A DNA stretch of 64,000 nucleotides from Onchocerca lupi (GCA_028564675.1 JAOVVO010000080.1:1-64000); one strand, 5' to 3'; positions 39,601 through 52,052 are shown, counted from the stretch's first letter. Notes: a model not told the origin generated them from the sequence alone. Program-made: numbers and translations.

Positions 39601-41169
39601 AACCAGTGAAAAGTCTTGCATACTACGTTGGTCTTAATTACTTAATTCTGCTTTTCTTTCCTCTTTTTTTAATGCTTCCATTTTTTTTCGTTATCATTGA
39701 TGGATTTATTTATTCCTGAAGAGGAATTCATTATTGTTTTTGAAAGATTGATTATATAGAAATCCTATAAAACAGATTTGATAAAGCAACAAAAAAGCTA
39801 GTAATATCAAGATTGATAACAAGGAGTTTTATTATATCAAGAAACAATTAATCCGGAATATTTGTATTTCCATAGTTTGATATATTTCGTATATAACTGG
39901 TGGTATCAATGTTTTCGGAATTTGCATAAAAATAATAATTTCAGCAAACTGTCAGCAGGGACAATACTTAAGCTGGCATCAAAAGAAATGCTTGAATTGT
40001 AGCTATGGTTATTATCAGGATGAAATTGGCTCCTATTATTGTAAACAGTGTCCAGCTGGTACCACAACAAGGATTCTAGGTAATTATTTCACATGCGACA
40101 CCAATGAAATTATTGAAAGAGATAATATATAAATAACTTTTTTGAAAGTCATCGCGTTTCGGAAATACAATCATTGATGAAAGGAAATTAAATTAGTTAA
40201 ATTTAATTATTAAATAAGTTCTTCAGGTGCAACATCAATTGAAACTTGTGTTTCAACGAATCAGTGTGCAAGCGGTGAGCATAGATGTCATTGGTTAGCA
40301 GCATGTATCGATTTGCCTGATAAAGGAAACAAACCGACATACAGCTGCCGATGTCAACCAGGCTTTGTCGGCAATGGATTCACATGTACAGGTTAGTTTG
40401 TCATCAAATGATTCAATCATCAGATGAGTTGAACTTTTTCTGAACTAAAAAAGTATTAAAAATGCCATTTATTGACTTGATAAGACTAGAAGATTTGACT
40501 TGTTAGTAGATCAAATCATTGTTTCAATTAAACGAAGTGATTTAACTATTATTGTCACAAAATTACGACTGTTAGTGGTTAAGTTTTTCAATCAGACGAA
40601 ACGATTTAATTATAGCGATTGCAAAATTACGATTGCTTGAATTAAGCAAAATGATTTAATTATTACCAACCCAAAATTATGATTTTTTAAATCAGACGGA
40701 GCAATTTAAGTATTTCAATTATGAAATAATAATTTATTGAATTAAGCGGAGTGATTTGACTATTTTTATCATAAAATTTTCTCAGATTTCCATGCATAAT
40801 AATAATTGTTCAGCAATTCGGTTAAATAATGTCTAACAGGATCATCGTATTAATTATGTTAATTAACTGTTAATGTTAATGAACTAGTTTTCACCAGTAG
40901 TATGAAATTTACAATATTTTTCAATTTCAGTTTAGTAAATGCTTTGAACAAACGTAGCGAAATAAAAATTATGTTAACATACGTCAATGATAATGTTAAC
41001 ATCATTTATAATTTAATTCTAATTTGCTGATAAAAATTTCATTTTAATTTCAGATATATGCTTAAATTTATGCTATAATAATGCGGAATGCATAAAGACA
41101 TCACGTGGAGAACCGCGATGTATTTGTAAGATTGGTTATCGAGGATTACGCTGTGAAATCAGAAAATGA
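30624..41169 (+). CDS. Secreted ephrin-receptor-like (GCC2/GCC3) and EGF domain protein, about 491 aa
   Basis: Nine exons join in phase: 30624-30919, 35475-35564, 36019-36209, 38809-38970, 39067-39228, 39468-39626, 39945-40079, 40227-40391, 41054-41169. The N-terminus holds a hydrophobic segment ending near QEATA, read as a signal peptide. Residues 42-192 form an unrecognised domain with N-glycosylation sites (NAS, NAT). Exons 4-7 each encode a module of the type CxxCxxGYYQ..G...CxxCPxGTTT, typical of GCC2/GCC3. Exon 8 is an EGF domain (NQC..CRCQPGFVGNGFTC) and exon 9 a second EGF (DICLNLC..CICKIGYRGLRC), followed by a stop. There is no TM anchor, so the product should be extracellular. Such modules usually mediate adhesion or matrix binding. 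ATG 30624 is the first ATG in frame. Two uncertain points are the weak acceptor at 35474 and the exon 3 donor. Confidence 0.82.
30920..35474 (+). other. 4.55-kb first intron of the EGF-module gene
   Basis: Donor GTAAGT at 30920 is strong; acceptor TTATTTAAG at 35474 is weak but is the one that keeps phase. No nested gene or RNA was recognised. The intron has simple A/T runs, such as the T run at about 34251-34269, and a short imperfect repeat near 32490-32545. Confidence 0.55.
36210..36418 (+). other. Coding-like Pro/Ser/Thr extension: alternative end of exon 3
   Basis: Past the GTAAGG donor at 36210, the exon 3 frame stays open for 69 codons and ends with TAA at 36418. It reads as a mucin-like Ser/Thr/Pro-rich segment with clearly higher GC than the surrounding introns. 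An AATAAA lies at 36841-36846. Either the gene has a short isoform ending here, or the 5' part is a separate gene. Using the donor joins in phase to 38809 and links the two parts. Confidence 0.5.
38180..38560. promoter_or_regulatory. Cluster of GATA-type sites in an EGF-module gene intron
   Basis: TGATAA or its complement TTATCA recurs several times, including TTATCA at 38185 and 38194 and an extended ACTGATAA at 38241-38248, with further copies near 38255, 38378, 38459 and 38480. ACTGATAA is the established extended site of nematode gut GATA factors. AT-rich background makes chance copies likely. Confidence 0.25.
40526..40790. repeat. Degenerate tandem repeat, unit about 53 bp, 5 copies
   Basis: In the intron between the two EGF exons, copies of AATTAAGCGGAGTGATTTAA, each followed by CTATTA..CAAAATTACGATT, start near 40526, 40586, 40640, 40691 and 40740. 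Confidence 0.7.
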
Positions 41170-43131
41170 TTACACGTGAACATATATCAAATAATTTAAT
41201 TTATAGCATTTCAGATTTATTACTATAATTATTTGTTCATTTGATAACTAATAAATTTAGTAATGACATTAAGAGAAATAAAATGAAGCCAATTGATCTT
41301 TCATGATTTTTTTTCGTCACAGTTTAAATTAATATTTTGTTAATTTTTATGATTTTTCGCAAAGAAAAAAAAAACACGGAAATTTCGTTTCGTATTTGGA
41401 TATTAAAAAAATAAAATGTTAATTATTTGTTATTAAATTCTGTTAAATACATATTATCGAGATTGGATAGAATACAGCCCGTATAACTCCAAAATGTTTG
41501 TACCGAATTTTACTAATATTTGTATAGTAATAGTCGAGGTATTTATTTAGATTCTAAAATAGCCGAAATTTTTTCAGAAATATCTGAAAGAAGCTAATAA
41601 TGATGGTAATGGTACTCTAATTCATCTTTTAAATCATTTCATTTCAGAGATTGTTGTTAACCAAGATATTTACTTTGTAAATACCAATGATTATTCTGAT
41701 AGATGACAGCATTCTCATAACTCAATAAATTATTTTGAGGAATAAACTTGTTAAATGTTAATATGAATATATTGAACAAAAGCAATCATACCATATCAAT
41801 AACTTACGCAAAAAATATTTTATCACTTTTCACAGGATTTAAATTAGAAAATATAAAAGACAAATTAATTAAATTCTGAAATAGATTAATAATCATTAAA
41901 CAATCATAGTCATTTATTCCAATAACTCATTTCTTAACGGCAATGAATTATCGTAGTAGTTTGCAAATTTTAATGATATAATCGTCACTATAAACTTACT
42001 TTTGCCATCTAAAATATTGAAATTATCTTTTTGCATATTCGCCAATTTTTAAAAAATTTTTTTTGCTTTCTTGTTTTTTGCTTTCTATTTACTATCTTGT
42101 GAAATTTTCGCTCTCTCATAACAATACTATTGAGTTCTAAACCTAATAATATCATTAAATGATAAAATATGAAATGAAATTTATGCAAAAATACAAAAAA
42201 AGAAATATCAAACTTTAATTTTAGTTTTTAAAAATTTTAGTGTGCTAAAAGAGATGAAAAAATGAATTCTTTAATTACAATTTAGATAATATCTTGATAT
42301 TTTGAAAAGAGAAGTAAATTTCTATTCTTAAGCTTACTATTTATGCAGAAAGAAAACAAAACAGATTGAAACATTACAAAATCAAAGCAAGAAATTTATA
42401 ACAAAAAAAAATGCATCAAATGTTAAAGCGGAATCTGAAGCTACAAAAAAAAAATAAATTGAGTAAAAAGAAGAGTAAAAATTCCGCTTTATTTATTTAA
42501 TTAACCGTTAAATTGAAGTACCAGGAAGTGTCGCAGAAGTTTTTAGAGAAAGTCATCATAACAAGCAATTATTTAGTACCAACAGTTTCTGCCAAAGAAG
42601 CCAAGAGACAGAGAATTTTTCTCATTTAATGTGCCAAATTTAATTGAAATTAGTTAAAAAAGTTTCTTTTAATGTAATATTTTGTTTGCAGCCATCCAGT
42701 GATAAAAATCTTTCAAAAAATGATTTCAAATTCAAATTCTTATTAATGAGTAGTGAAGTCGATAATTTAGTCGATAAAATCGCGAAAAAAAAATATAACT
42801 GGTTCCAGTGGTTTTTTCTAGATTTATAAAAATAAATTACTTACGCATTTCAAAATTTTCAGAAAAAAAACTCATATAATACAACCTATCCATGAGATCG
42901 ACACAAGAAACCGGCATAAATAGCATTTTTTAACTAATGATAAAGAATGATGGTTCAACAAAATAAACTTCTGAAAAATCTTTCTTTCTTAAAAAATTTT
43001 GTAGAAAAATTAATCAAAATCGCTATTTTCTATCCAAAAATTTTCGAAAAAGTTTTTGTTGAACTTTGTTGCATCAAAGAAGAATCTGATGTTTGATTAA
43101 TAATTTTACGCCTGATTAGTAAAGTATTATT
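41170..43131. other. Convergent intergenic spacer
   Basis: The spacer separates the + strand EGF-module gene from the - strand homeobox gene, tail to tail. Apart from 3' UTR sequence at both ends, nothing was recognised. Confidence 0.55.
41277..41282 (+). terminator. Possible polyadenylation signal of the EGF-module gene
   Basis: AATAAA lies 108 bases after the stop codon at 41169, a plausible distance for a nematode 3' UTR. Confidence 0.5.
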
Positions 43132-46100
43132 TCAGCTTTGATATTGAATATTTGTAGTTGATGGTTGGCAGCTCACTCGTAGAGCCAAACTTTTTTGATA
43201 GAAATCTTCCGCTGGATCGGTACTAACTGTGCTAATTGTTGATCTAAAAAATTTGACGAAAAAGAAATTTAGATTGGAAAAGTTTAAAATAATTAAGTGA
43301 TAGGAAAGAAAAAATGAACTTACGTAGCCATCGGTGCGCCAAAAGTATGAGCACTTGACACAGCTCCATAAGCGGAAGCTGTAGGATACGTCATCGGATG
43401 AGCTACAGGATATGGCTGATACCTAAGATTTTACGACAAATAAATAAATGTTTAAAGTTAATAGTTAAAAAACGATGGTAAGGATTGCCCTAATGATAAT
43501 TAGTTAGTCTATTCGAATTGATTTACAACATATCATGGTCAGCGAATTGCTTCTGAAATTTATTTTTGTGATATTTTAACTTTGGAAAAATGAATCAATT
43601 GGGAATTATTGCTTGAAATTTGCGCATTTAAGTCTGATTCATCTTCTAGTAATTATTATTATATATTTGCAAAGTAATGATACAAATGATATGGAATATT
43701 TTAAATTATGAATCTAATCTAACGGTAAAAAAAAGAAAAAAAACGAGAATGAAATCATCAAAAATTTGAATCAGAAAAGTGAATAGCGATTGATTTTAAA
43801 ATTTACACTACCCAGTTCTGTTTTTTAACTCAATTTATCACCGATTTTAAAACTAACATTATATTATTCATTTTTCAATTCAAATTATTGATTGATTTTA
43901 AAAAATAACATTTCAGTATCCAATCTTGTTTTTAGCTTATTTTTTTAAATATTTACAAATCTAAACTTTTTTTTCTACTGTATGGAATATAATCATTTTT
44001 CGGATACAAAAATCTAAATTTAAATGTCTATTTCCTTTTTTTTTTTACCAGAACGGATCAGCAGCAGCTCGAACAGACATAGCGGCAGTGGATGGATACA
44101 TTGGTGTTCGCATAATTTGACCTGTTGCACTTTGTGATGGAAATACCGTCTGTGGTACCAAGGCTTTTGATAATTGCTTCTCCTGTTTACGATGCTTCGC
44201 ACGTCTATTTTGAAACCAAACCTGGCAATGACATTTTTTGATAAATTTTTTCTTCACCTTTACCGAATCCTTTTGCAATTATACAACTTTTCTAAGCAGC
44301 AATTTTTTTTTTTCTTTTTCATTTCTCTTAAAAAATTCTTTTATCATAAATAATTGAAGAAATTTAGTTACTTAGCGCACACATAAATTAATATTACATA
44401 GACATATCGTTGCAAAGTATTACGGAATTCAAAACTGTTTTACAAATTGAACAGCGAATCTGGAATTCAATCCGTTTGATACTACTCGGTTGTTATTGAA
44501 AAATAGTAATGGATATAAATAATGATAAGTTGTTTATCACCAATTAACAAAATATGGTTTCCATGGCAATGATAAATGTCGTAAAACCAGTCAGTTGGTA
44601 TTGTTACTTTTGATTAAAAAACAAACTGAACGAAATGATTTGGTGATTGATAAGACATTATAAGTATCGTTAGATAAATTGATTCCATTCGTACACGAAA
44701 CTTTTAGACAGGATAAGCATTGGATTATATTTAGAACATTACTTAAATGATTACTGATAATTTTTCATATTATTTCCTTCATTTGAACCAATCTGCTTGC
44801 TTTACTATTAGTTTTAAATATATTTTAGAATTTTTAAACGAACAATTGCATAACATTTCATAGAATTGCCTTACAATTTTATTTTGGTAGAAGAGAAAGT
44901 GGAAGTTAATTTAATTTTCTATACATCCATTTCAAGGAGAGGGAGAGAGAAGGAGAGAAAGTGGGAGAAGTGGAAGAAAAAAAGAGAGTAATCGTTTGGA
45001 ATCTAAACTTATCCATGCTAGAATCTAGCTAAAACTTTTTGCTTCGAGCTTTTGCTAGGCTCTTCTCTCTCAGTTAATCGAAATTTCTTCCTGAATATGA
45101 AAGCGGAGAGAAAGAGAGAGAGGGAAAGAGAGAGAAAAATTTGCTCGAAAATGAAAAATTGTATAGCAGAGAATTAAGCAAGTCACAATTAATATGCAAT
45201 TCAGCGAATGACAAGAATACATGATGAGTGTAGCTTTGTTCCTCGTCTTTTCAATCGGATTACGGTAATAGACTAGGCTAAAGAAAATAAGTTCAATATC
45301 GAGCTTTGGCCTGCATAAATAGCCAATTGTAATCATGTTTTATTGCACAAAAACAATTATTATTTTTTTCACTAGAATTCCAAATTTTGTATTTTTTTTC
45401 CATGCCATTCATGACATTGGTACTTAAAGAATGGAAATTTCAAATTTTATTTTCATCTTAAAAACTAATATCATAAGTGTTTCAATACTTAAAAATTAAT
45501 ATTTCAAGTATTAAAAAAATAAAAATTAATATTTCAAATATTAAAAAAATCAGAAGACACAAATTTCGATTAAAATTTCCGAATTTTTATTGTCATATAT
45601 CAAGAGGTATAAAATGCTAATTCCATATTACACACCATTTCTTAATGAAAGATTTAAATAAAAAATTTGCCCATTTTTTTCTCAGAAATATTGCTCAATA
45701 CAAAATGTAACATAAAATATTAATTTTTTCCTTCTTTATCTGAAAATTTTCTTAGTTTTGATCAAATTAAGTTTTTTGCTAAAATATAATTTTTTATGTC
45801 TCAAAATTACTTGCAAATAAGAAATTTCCAAAAAAAGAAGCAAAAAAATAGCAATAAAAGCAGGAAACTGAGATGCAATAAGAAAATAATTTAATTTATT
45901 GAAATGCCAATAACTTGATCAAATGGAATTGGAAAAAAAAGATAGTCCCAAAGGGAAAAGAAAAATGATAGAAAAACTTTCGACTCTCCTTTATAATCTC
46001 TTAAAGATATTTCGATCAATTATATGATTATAAAAAAGAAATTCTAAGCTAATTGCAACACTTTAAAAATTTTTAATTAAATAATCTATTCAGTCTTTTT

Positions 46101-49100
46101 TTTTTTTTTGATTTTGGAAACAGTTGATAAATGTATTTAAAAAAAGATTCAGCACTTTAATAAAATTGTTGGAAATTTTCAAATTTTGAAAACTTATTGA
46201 ATTGTGATCAATTATTTCCATTATTTTAATGCATTAATTTTTTTTTTATCAAATATATTATATCAATTTACTCCTAGATAAAGTTTAGTAATTATAATCC
46301 TATCTTAACAATTATAATTCTCTGACAGTAAATAAAGAAATCATTAATACTGGGAAAAAAATGTGCCGTGTAAATTTGGATATCTTTTTGTTGTTTTTTT
46401 TTCTCTACCGAATTTAAGTTTTGATTAAAATAATTAATATCAAGAGGTTTCTATTATAACTGAATTAGTATAATGCAGAATTTTTGTGACCTAAAATAGA
46501 AATTGCTCCTAATTATCAAAATATAGAATTCATATGATCTAAAATGGAAATTGTCGGGAATTTTTGAATTCCGCAGATATTTTCCCCGGTATAATTTGAT
46601 GCGGTAAAAGTGAGTTGTGCTTGATAGTTAAAGTAGTGATCGAATTGTTCATAGAAGACAACCAAGTAGTTATATTCAAATTTGATGTACAGATGGTGTA
46701 ATCGGTGGTGCCTGTAGTGTAAAGTGACTCGGTGGTTGATCTATAGAAAGGAGGTGAAACGAGGATAGAGGTAAGAGAGAGGGATCAAAAAAGGGTTACA
46801 GGGAGGGACAGAGGAGGATCAAAGGGTGGGTGACAAGTAGAAGAGAGAAAAGTCAAAAGGGAGTGACAAGAAGGGTGACAGAGGAGGGTGACAATGAGAG
46901 GTTTGAGATATCCTGCTGAGTATAAGTTCGCTTCATTGCTACAGCTAATTGCATGAAATAAGCTTACTGAAGAGCTAATAATTATCGGATTGAAGTGGTA
47001 CAGAATGTCAATCATCCCTCTATAGTGACCCTTGGGTCATCTCCTACTAAACCGTACCTTTCTCCCCCGCACCTCTTCTTTCTTTATCTATTTCTCCTAT
47101 TTCCTGCTGTTCTTGAAGAATTAAAAAACGTAAACAAAAATTACGCTTACAGATGTCTGAATGTTGTTGGGTTACGAAAGAATTTCAGGTCAATAGCAAA
47201 GAGACGATGACCTATAATGACCCTTTCTTTTATGTAATCTTTTTTTTTCCTTCCATGGGTAAGGTTTAATTAGCAGTGTAATGAAGAAATAAATTTCGAA
47301 AATTAGAAAATATTTAATCATTAAATAAATTAGAAAAGTAATCTTACTGATTATGACAGTATTCAACGAAGCATAACCTTTATCTGCATAATTGCGAAGG
47401 ATTTGCAAATTTGTTACTTAAAAATTTTGAAAATTTGATAATAGCAAAATAAAAATTCTGGTAAAATGACAGATTTTGTATAAAACAATTCAAATTATAT
47501 CCAATCCACTATAATCTTAATGTAATTTGATTTAAAGAAGATAACACTGGATACAATAGTCCTATCATCACCGACAATAATTAATGATAATATCGAAAAG
47601 AGCTTTTTTTCCTTTTTCCCTTTTCACTCTTTCCTAATAATATTCATGATTTTCTGAAATAAACATTTAAGTCCCTTACAGTAATATTCTTCTTTTAATG
47701 TTTGATTACTTAATAAAATTTAACTCTGATCTATTTTCTTCATTAATTGTTTTTAACTTTTGGGGTCTTATTAACTTGAAATGAAACAAATTATTTTTTA
47801 TTATTAACCGACATAATTTCCAAAATCGAGCAAAATTTTGAATTATAAAATTTTTACCTGAATTCGTGCTTCATTTAACTTTGTAATCCTAGCAAGTTCC
47901 TCCCGTACATAAATATCCGGGTAGTGTGATTTTTGAAATGCAGCATCAAGTTCTGCTAGTTGTTCCTGCGTGAATGTTGTACGATGTCGTCTTCGTACAC
48001 TACACGAAAAGAAAAATTACTGCATGTGAAGCAAAGAAAAATTTGGAAGAAAAATCTTTGTTAGTTTTTAAGATCAAATTAATAAAATGTATTAGAATTA
48101 ATGAAGTAACATGCACAGATTAAACTAAGTTATAATCAATTTTCTTGTCAAAATGGAACAACAGGATTATGCTTCGAAATTTCAAAACTCATGATAATTC
48201 GAAACTTTAAAGTTTATTAAAATACTCTTCAAGTTCAATTCTATCAAAATGACCATAATCTCTTGTTTACATCCCTATTTGATGCTTTTATTAAAAGATA
48301 CTAGAATTGAAACTAAAATTTAAACGTCAAAAAAAAGTTTCAGGATTGAAAGAAGTGTTACCTGGCAGGTATTTGAGGGCCAGTTGAAAGAGCGCTTGCA
48401 AATACGGATGATGCACTGCAACTACTGCTTTCTGCTTTAATTTTTTTGAACGCACCATCTATAAAGTTATTAAATTAAAAAAAAAGATTTGTAGGATCTG
48501 AAGAACTTTTCTAAGCTTTTTAAAAATTTAAATTTAATTTTGTCTTGAATCGTAATTCATTTCGGCTTAAGTGATTCTTAACTGGCAGATGTTTCAAGCT
48601 CTTGGAATTAAAAAAATTCAATGAAGAACAAGGATTAACTCTATCTATCAATGGATGCTTAGTAACCTTGAAATTAAAATTAGCCTATCATAAATGGGCA
48701 GATGATTGAACTAAAATTTTTGATATTTTTAAAAAAATAGATTATTTAAACAAATATTAAAAAAATAACAACAATTCTTTTTTCTTGAGAAATTCATTTG
48801 TTTATAGATTTTACCAGAAGAATCACCGATCGGTCGTAGACTATTTGATACGGAAGCATCAAGCGGTGGATAATACGGAAAATCGGTCAATGCCTGCGCT
48901 AAATCTTTACCCTTCAACTGCTCCTGAAACTGCAAAATAACAAGTTATGTTGCAGTTACTGAGAGCATGCTGCAAAACTGCTTTTTATAAATTCTGGTAC
49001 TTTTAATATTTTGGAAAAATCTTATGATCGACCAGTTGTTAACTCTAAGTCATAATGAATTGCTATAGATTATCTTTTATATTTTTCGAAATAAATTTAT

Positions 49101-51503
49101 AGTTCGCAAATTTATTTTCAAATATTGACCTGTTTTGTCTTTAACAATTATAATTTTTGGAAAGCATTTTATGAGGAGTTATAATTAAAACAAATTAAGT
49201 TTTATTTTTGACAGCGATCATTTCTAACGAACTAATATTCGTACATCGGATGGAAAGTCATCTAATTAAGGGATTTAAAATGAGCATTATCTCAATACTT
49301 ATCTTTAATTCTTTAATTAATCTGTCAACAGCATAAATTGCGATGGTAGAAAAGTGGAAAAAGTATTGAAAGGTTATTCTGAATATTTAAGTACAAGTTT
49401 AATGACAAAGCTGAATTCTAGAAAGTATTATTAAAAAAATTTTTTTTGATTAAAAATTTAAGAAAACAATCAAATTTTCTCCAATCATATATTTTGATTT
49501 TACTAATACAACTACTTATCAGATTATGTCGAATTTTAAGGAAAACCATCAAAATGATAACCAAATCAATACAGATATTTTTGGACTCGCCTTATCATCC
49601 GTCGTTAGAAAGCAAGTGAATGAATGAAAAAAGGACAGAGGAGGGTCCCATACGGTGTGTACGTCCAAATTAAATTTTCCATAATTACTTTAGAAAATAA
49701 ACAAAACCGGAAACATGACGAGAAAGTTTTGACATAATGCGTGAAATGAAGAGGACACGGGACATGTATACTAAACAAATAAAAAGAAGATAGATTTGGG
49801 TGAACAATTAGATTCCCATCTTTCTCTAAAAGCTTAATGCTCAAACAAATTATGATAAATTAGCGCATCCGCCTGTCGTCGAGAATAGTAGTAAGTGCCA
49901 TTTCACATATCCAAACACTTCGTCATTTCATTCATTTCCTATGATCACATTTGTCGGCATTTTCCACCAATTTATGTATTTCTCAACTTTTGAATTTATC
50001 AGAATATTTTGTTCCTCTCCTGATTCTCGTTTCCGCATTACAATCAAATAATCAGTTATCAGATTTCACCTTCTTTTATAGATTCAAATTGCAAATTGAC
50101 TATTTTTGTAACATAATATTAGACGCACCATGGCCTCATTTATTATCGATTAGAAAATTTAGATTGATCAATTAAATGAATATCAGATTTAAAATCGATT
50201 AGTTAATCAATTCTTGATTGTACGAGATTTTATGGATGATTTATTATTATTATGCAATAATATCAGTTTATGTGCAGAATATACTGCGAAAGACATAGAG
50301 TAAAGTTAAGAAATTCAATCTGGTAAATTTTCTTGGTTCAAACTTGCCATACTTTTCTACTACTAGATTAAGTAGGCTGTGAAGTTTAGAAAAATTAATC
50401 TGATAAATCAATTTAAATTAATCCAACAAATCAATCTGGAACCATGAACATTTAAATATATTAGGCTTGAATACTTAATGCTCTACGTAGTAAAATAATT
50501 ATAAAATGATTTCAAATGATTATTGGAATATTTCGAATTAGAATAAAAAGGAAGTTGGAATGACTGGAATATTCGAAAATAAGCAAAATATACTATGTTT
50601 TAGGCTAATCTTGCATGATAACATGAACATAAATAAGATATAGTAATAAAACTATTTTTTCTTTAAGCAAACTTTTACTCGTCATTCGATGGATGACACG
50701 TATGTTGACAACGCATGTGAGCGTACGTATATGGGTGTACTGCAAGTTGCATTTAAATTAGTTTTATCACTTAAGTAAGGAAATAATTTGTTAATTGGAT
50801 CAAAGAAAGTAATCACAACCTGAAAATTCAGGTTTTGGAACTATTTTTCAGTTTTATTATTATTCCTAATGATTAAATACAATTGTGCTAGTCGTAAGTA
50901 CTTAATACTCAATTTAGTAAAGTGATTATTGAATGATTCCAAATGAAATGATTTCAAAGTTTTCAAAATAAAAGTTATGAAGCTCACTCTTGTAGCGCTA
51001 TTAAATTAGAACAGCTTGTTGAAAGGAAAGAAGAAAAGGCCAAACTTATAAATTATTCCGTTAAATCAATCAGGTTAAAATTTAAATAAATTAAGCATAA
51101 ATACTTGATGCTCTATAAAGTGATTATTAAATGAATATAAATGAATAGTTCATGATTAATTTAAATGAAATTAATCAGTCGGGAATCATTAAAATATAAA
51201 ATGTTAATCATGAGTACTTTATACTTTATTCAATAAAGTGATTATTAAATAGTTCCGAATGATTAGTTTAAATGAAAGTAATTCGGAATCGTTAAAATAT
51301 AAATATGTTAGTCGTGAATATTTATTATTCTATTTAGTCAAGTGATTATTAAGTGATTCCAAATGGTAAGTTTACATGTAAAGCAATGAAGTGAAATAAA
51401 AAAAAATGATAAGTGATACCTGTGTGATAGCGGAGACAGCGGCAGCAGTGGAACTGGCACCATTCAGGATTGAGGACGTGGTACTTAATCCTTCACTAGT
51501 CAT
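43132..51503 (-). CDS. unc-42: Paired-like homeobox transcription factor, UNC-42/Prop1 type, 273 aa
   Basis: Seven exons on the minus strand join in phase: 51503-51420, 48929-48815, 48458-48362, 47999-47858, 44221-44049, 43422-43324, 43243-43132. The homeodomain (residues 101-160) starts RRRHRTTFTQEQLAELDAAF and has helix 3 NEARIQVWFQNRRAKHRKQE. Position 50 is Gln and N51 is present. The intron between Q46 and V47 is at the classic paired-class position. There is no paired domain upstream. The RRRHRTTF start, EARIQVWFQNRRAK and RKQE match the Prop1/UNC-42 group as I remember it, and the C-terminal EDFY resembles Prop1 EDWY. A short SLALR motif could be a remnant OAR. UNC-42 specifies interneuron and motor neuron identity in C. 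elegans. Alternatives are other Q50 paired-like genes (Phox2-, Otp- or PHDP-like), which fit less well. Confidence 0.88.
44936..45138. repeat. Two GA-rich tracts in the homeobox-gene intron
   Basis: Almost pure purine stretches occur at about 44936-44990 and 45100-45138 (GAGAGAAGGAGAG-like and AGAGAGAGGGAAAGAGAG-like). They are simple-sequence DNA able to form triplexes; no coding content. Confidence 0.75.
46750..46905. repeat. G-rich purine minisatellite, GGGTGACA-type units
   Basis: On the + strand, degenerate units such as AGGGTGACAAG, GGGAGTGACAAG and GAGGGTGACAA repeat at roughly 20-30 bp within a strongly purine-biased tract in the 3.6-kb intron that splits the homeodomain. Several GGG runs are close together. 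Confidence 0.65.
47026..47223. promoter_or_regulatory. Cluster of nuclear-receptor half-sites in the homeodomain-splitting intron
   Basis: TGACCC (47026-47031) and GGGTCA (47034-47039) form an everted pair with a 2-base gap. AGGTCA lies at 47187-47192, and TGACCT (47208-47213) with TGACCC (47218-47223) forms a direct repeat spaced by 4. These match the AGGTCA-type core of nuclear hormone receptors. Five near-perfect half-sites in 200 bases of AT-rich DNA is unusual. Function is inferred only. Confidence 0.35.
50462..51374. repeat. Dispersed to tandem degenerate repeat (about 105 bp) in homeobox intron 1
   Basis: Copies of a segment reading GTTAGTCGTGAATACTTAAT, then AAGTGATTATTAAATGATTCCAAATGA, occur near 50462, 50887, 51093, 51203 and 51306. 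The last three are in tandem with 103-110 bp spacing and finish just before exon 1 of the minus-strand gene. Confidence 0.7.
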
Positions 51504-51718
51504 CGACCCCAAAAGATACCGTTTTCAAAAAGGAGGAGACGAGTTTAGTAGTAGTTTAGTGAATTATACTTTACTTAGTTAGTATAATTTCGTCAAGAGT
51601 CCACAGATTTAATTTGTGAATAGCTCTTGTTTGGCTTTTCGGCTTCGTTTTTTGTTGCTTAATATTATCTTTTGGCTTCTGGCTTTTTTCGGCAGATGAT
51701 GGATAATGATGCGATTTG

Positions 51719-51810
51719 ATAATAATAATAGTAATAATAGTAGTAGTAATAATAATAATAATAGTAATAATAGTAATAATAAATAATAGTAATAATAATA
51801 ATAATAATAT
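51719..51810. repeat. AAT/AGT trinucleotide microsatellite upstream of the homeobox start
   Basis: An imperfect (AAT)n tract with interspersed AGT units, about 215 bp upstream of the start codon at 51503. In one frame it reads as poly-Leu/Tyr, which is not a gene. Confidence 0.9.
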
Positions 51811-52021
51811 AACACTACTGACGTTAAATCAAATTTTTAATAATGAGAATTGAAGTGATAAAAATAAATGATGACGATGATGTATAATGATAATGTTGAT
51901 TGATAATGATGATATTATATAATTACAGTAAATAAATTTTGGGACAAGTGGAAATGATGATAGATGATGACGATGACGACGAGTGGATAACTTGGTTTTC
52001 TTTTTGCCTTTCGAGTCACAT

Positions 52022-52052
52022 AGACACACACACACACACACACACACACACA
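52022..52052. repeat. (CA)n dinucleotide microsatellite
   Basis: About 15 uninterrupted CA units, in the upstream region of the homeobox gene. Confidence 0.95.

Noticed and set aside
44020..44202. Second minus-strand frame across the homeobox exon
   Set aside because: It is a shadow frame of exon 44221-44049, whose true frame continues the homeodomain WFQNRRAKHRKQ.
51609..51815. Minus-strand open frame rich in Leu and Tyr
   Set aside because: It is the translation of the AAT/AGT microsatellite, with no conserved segment.
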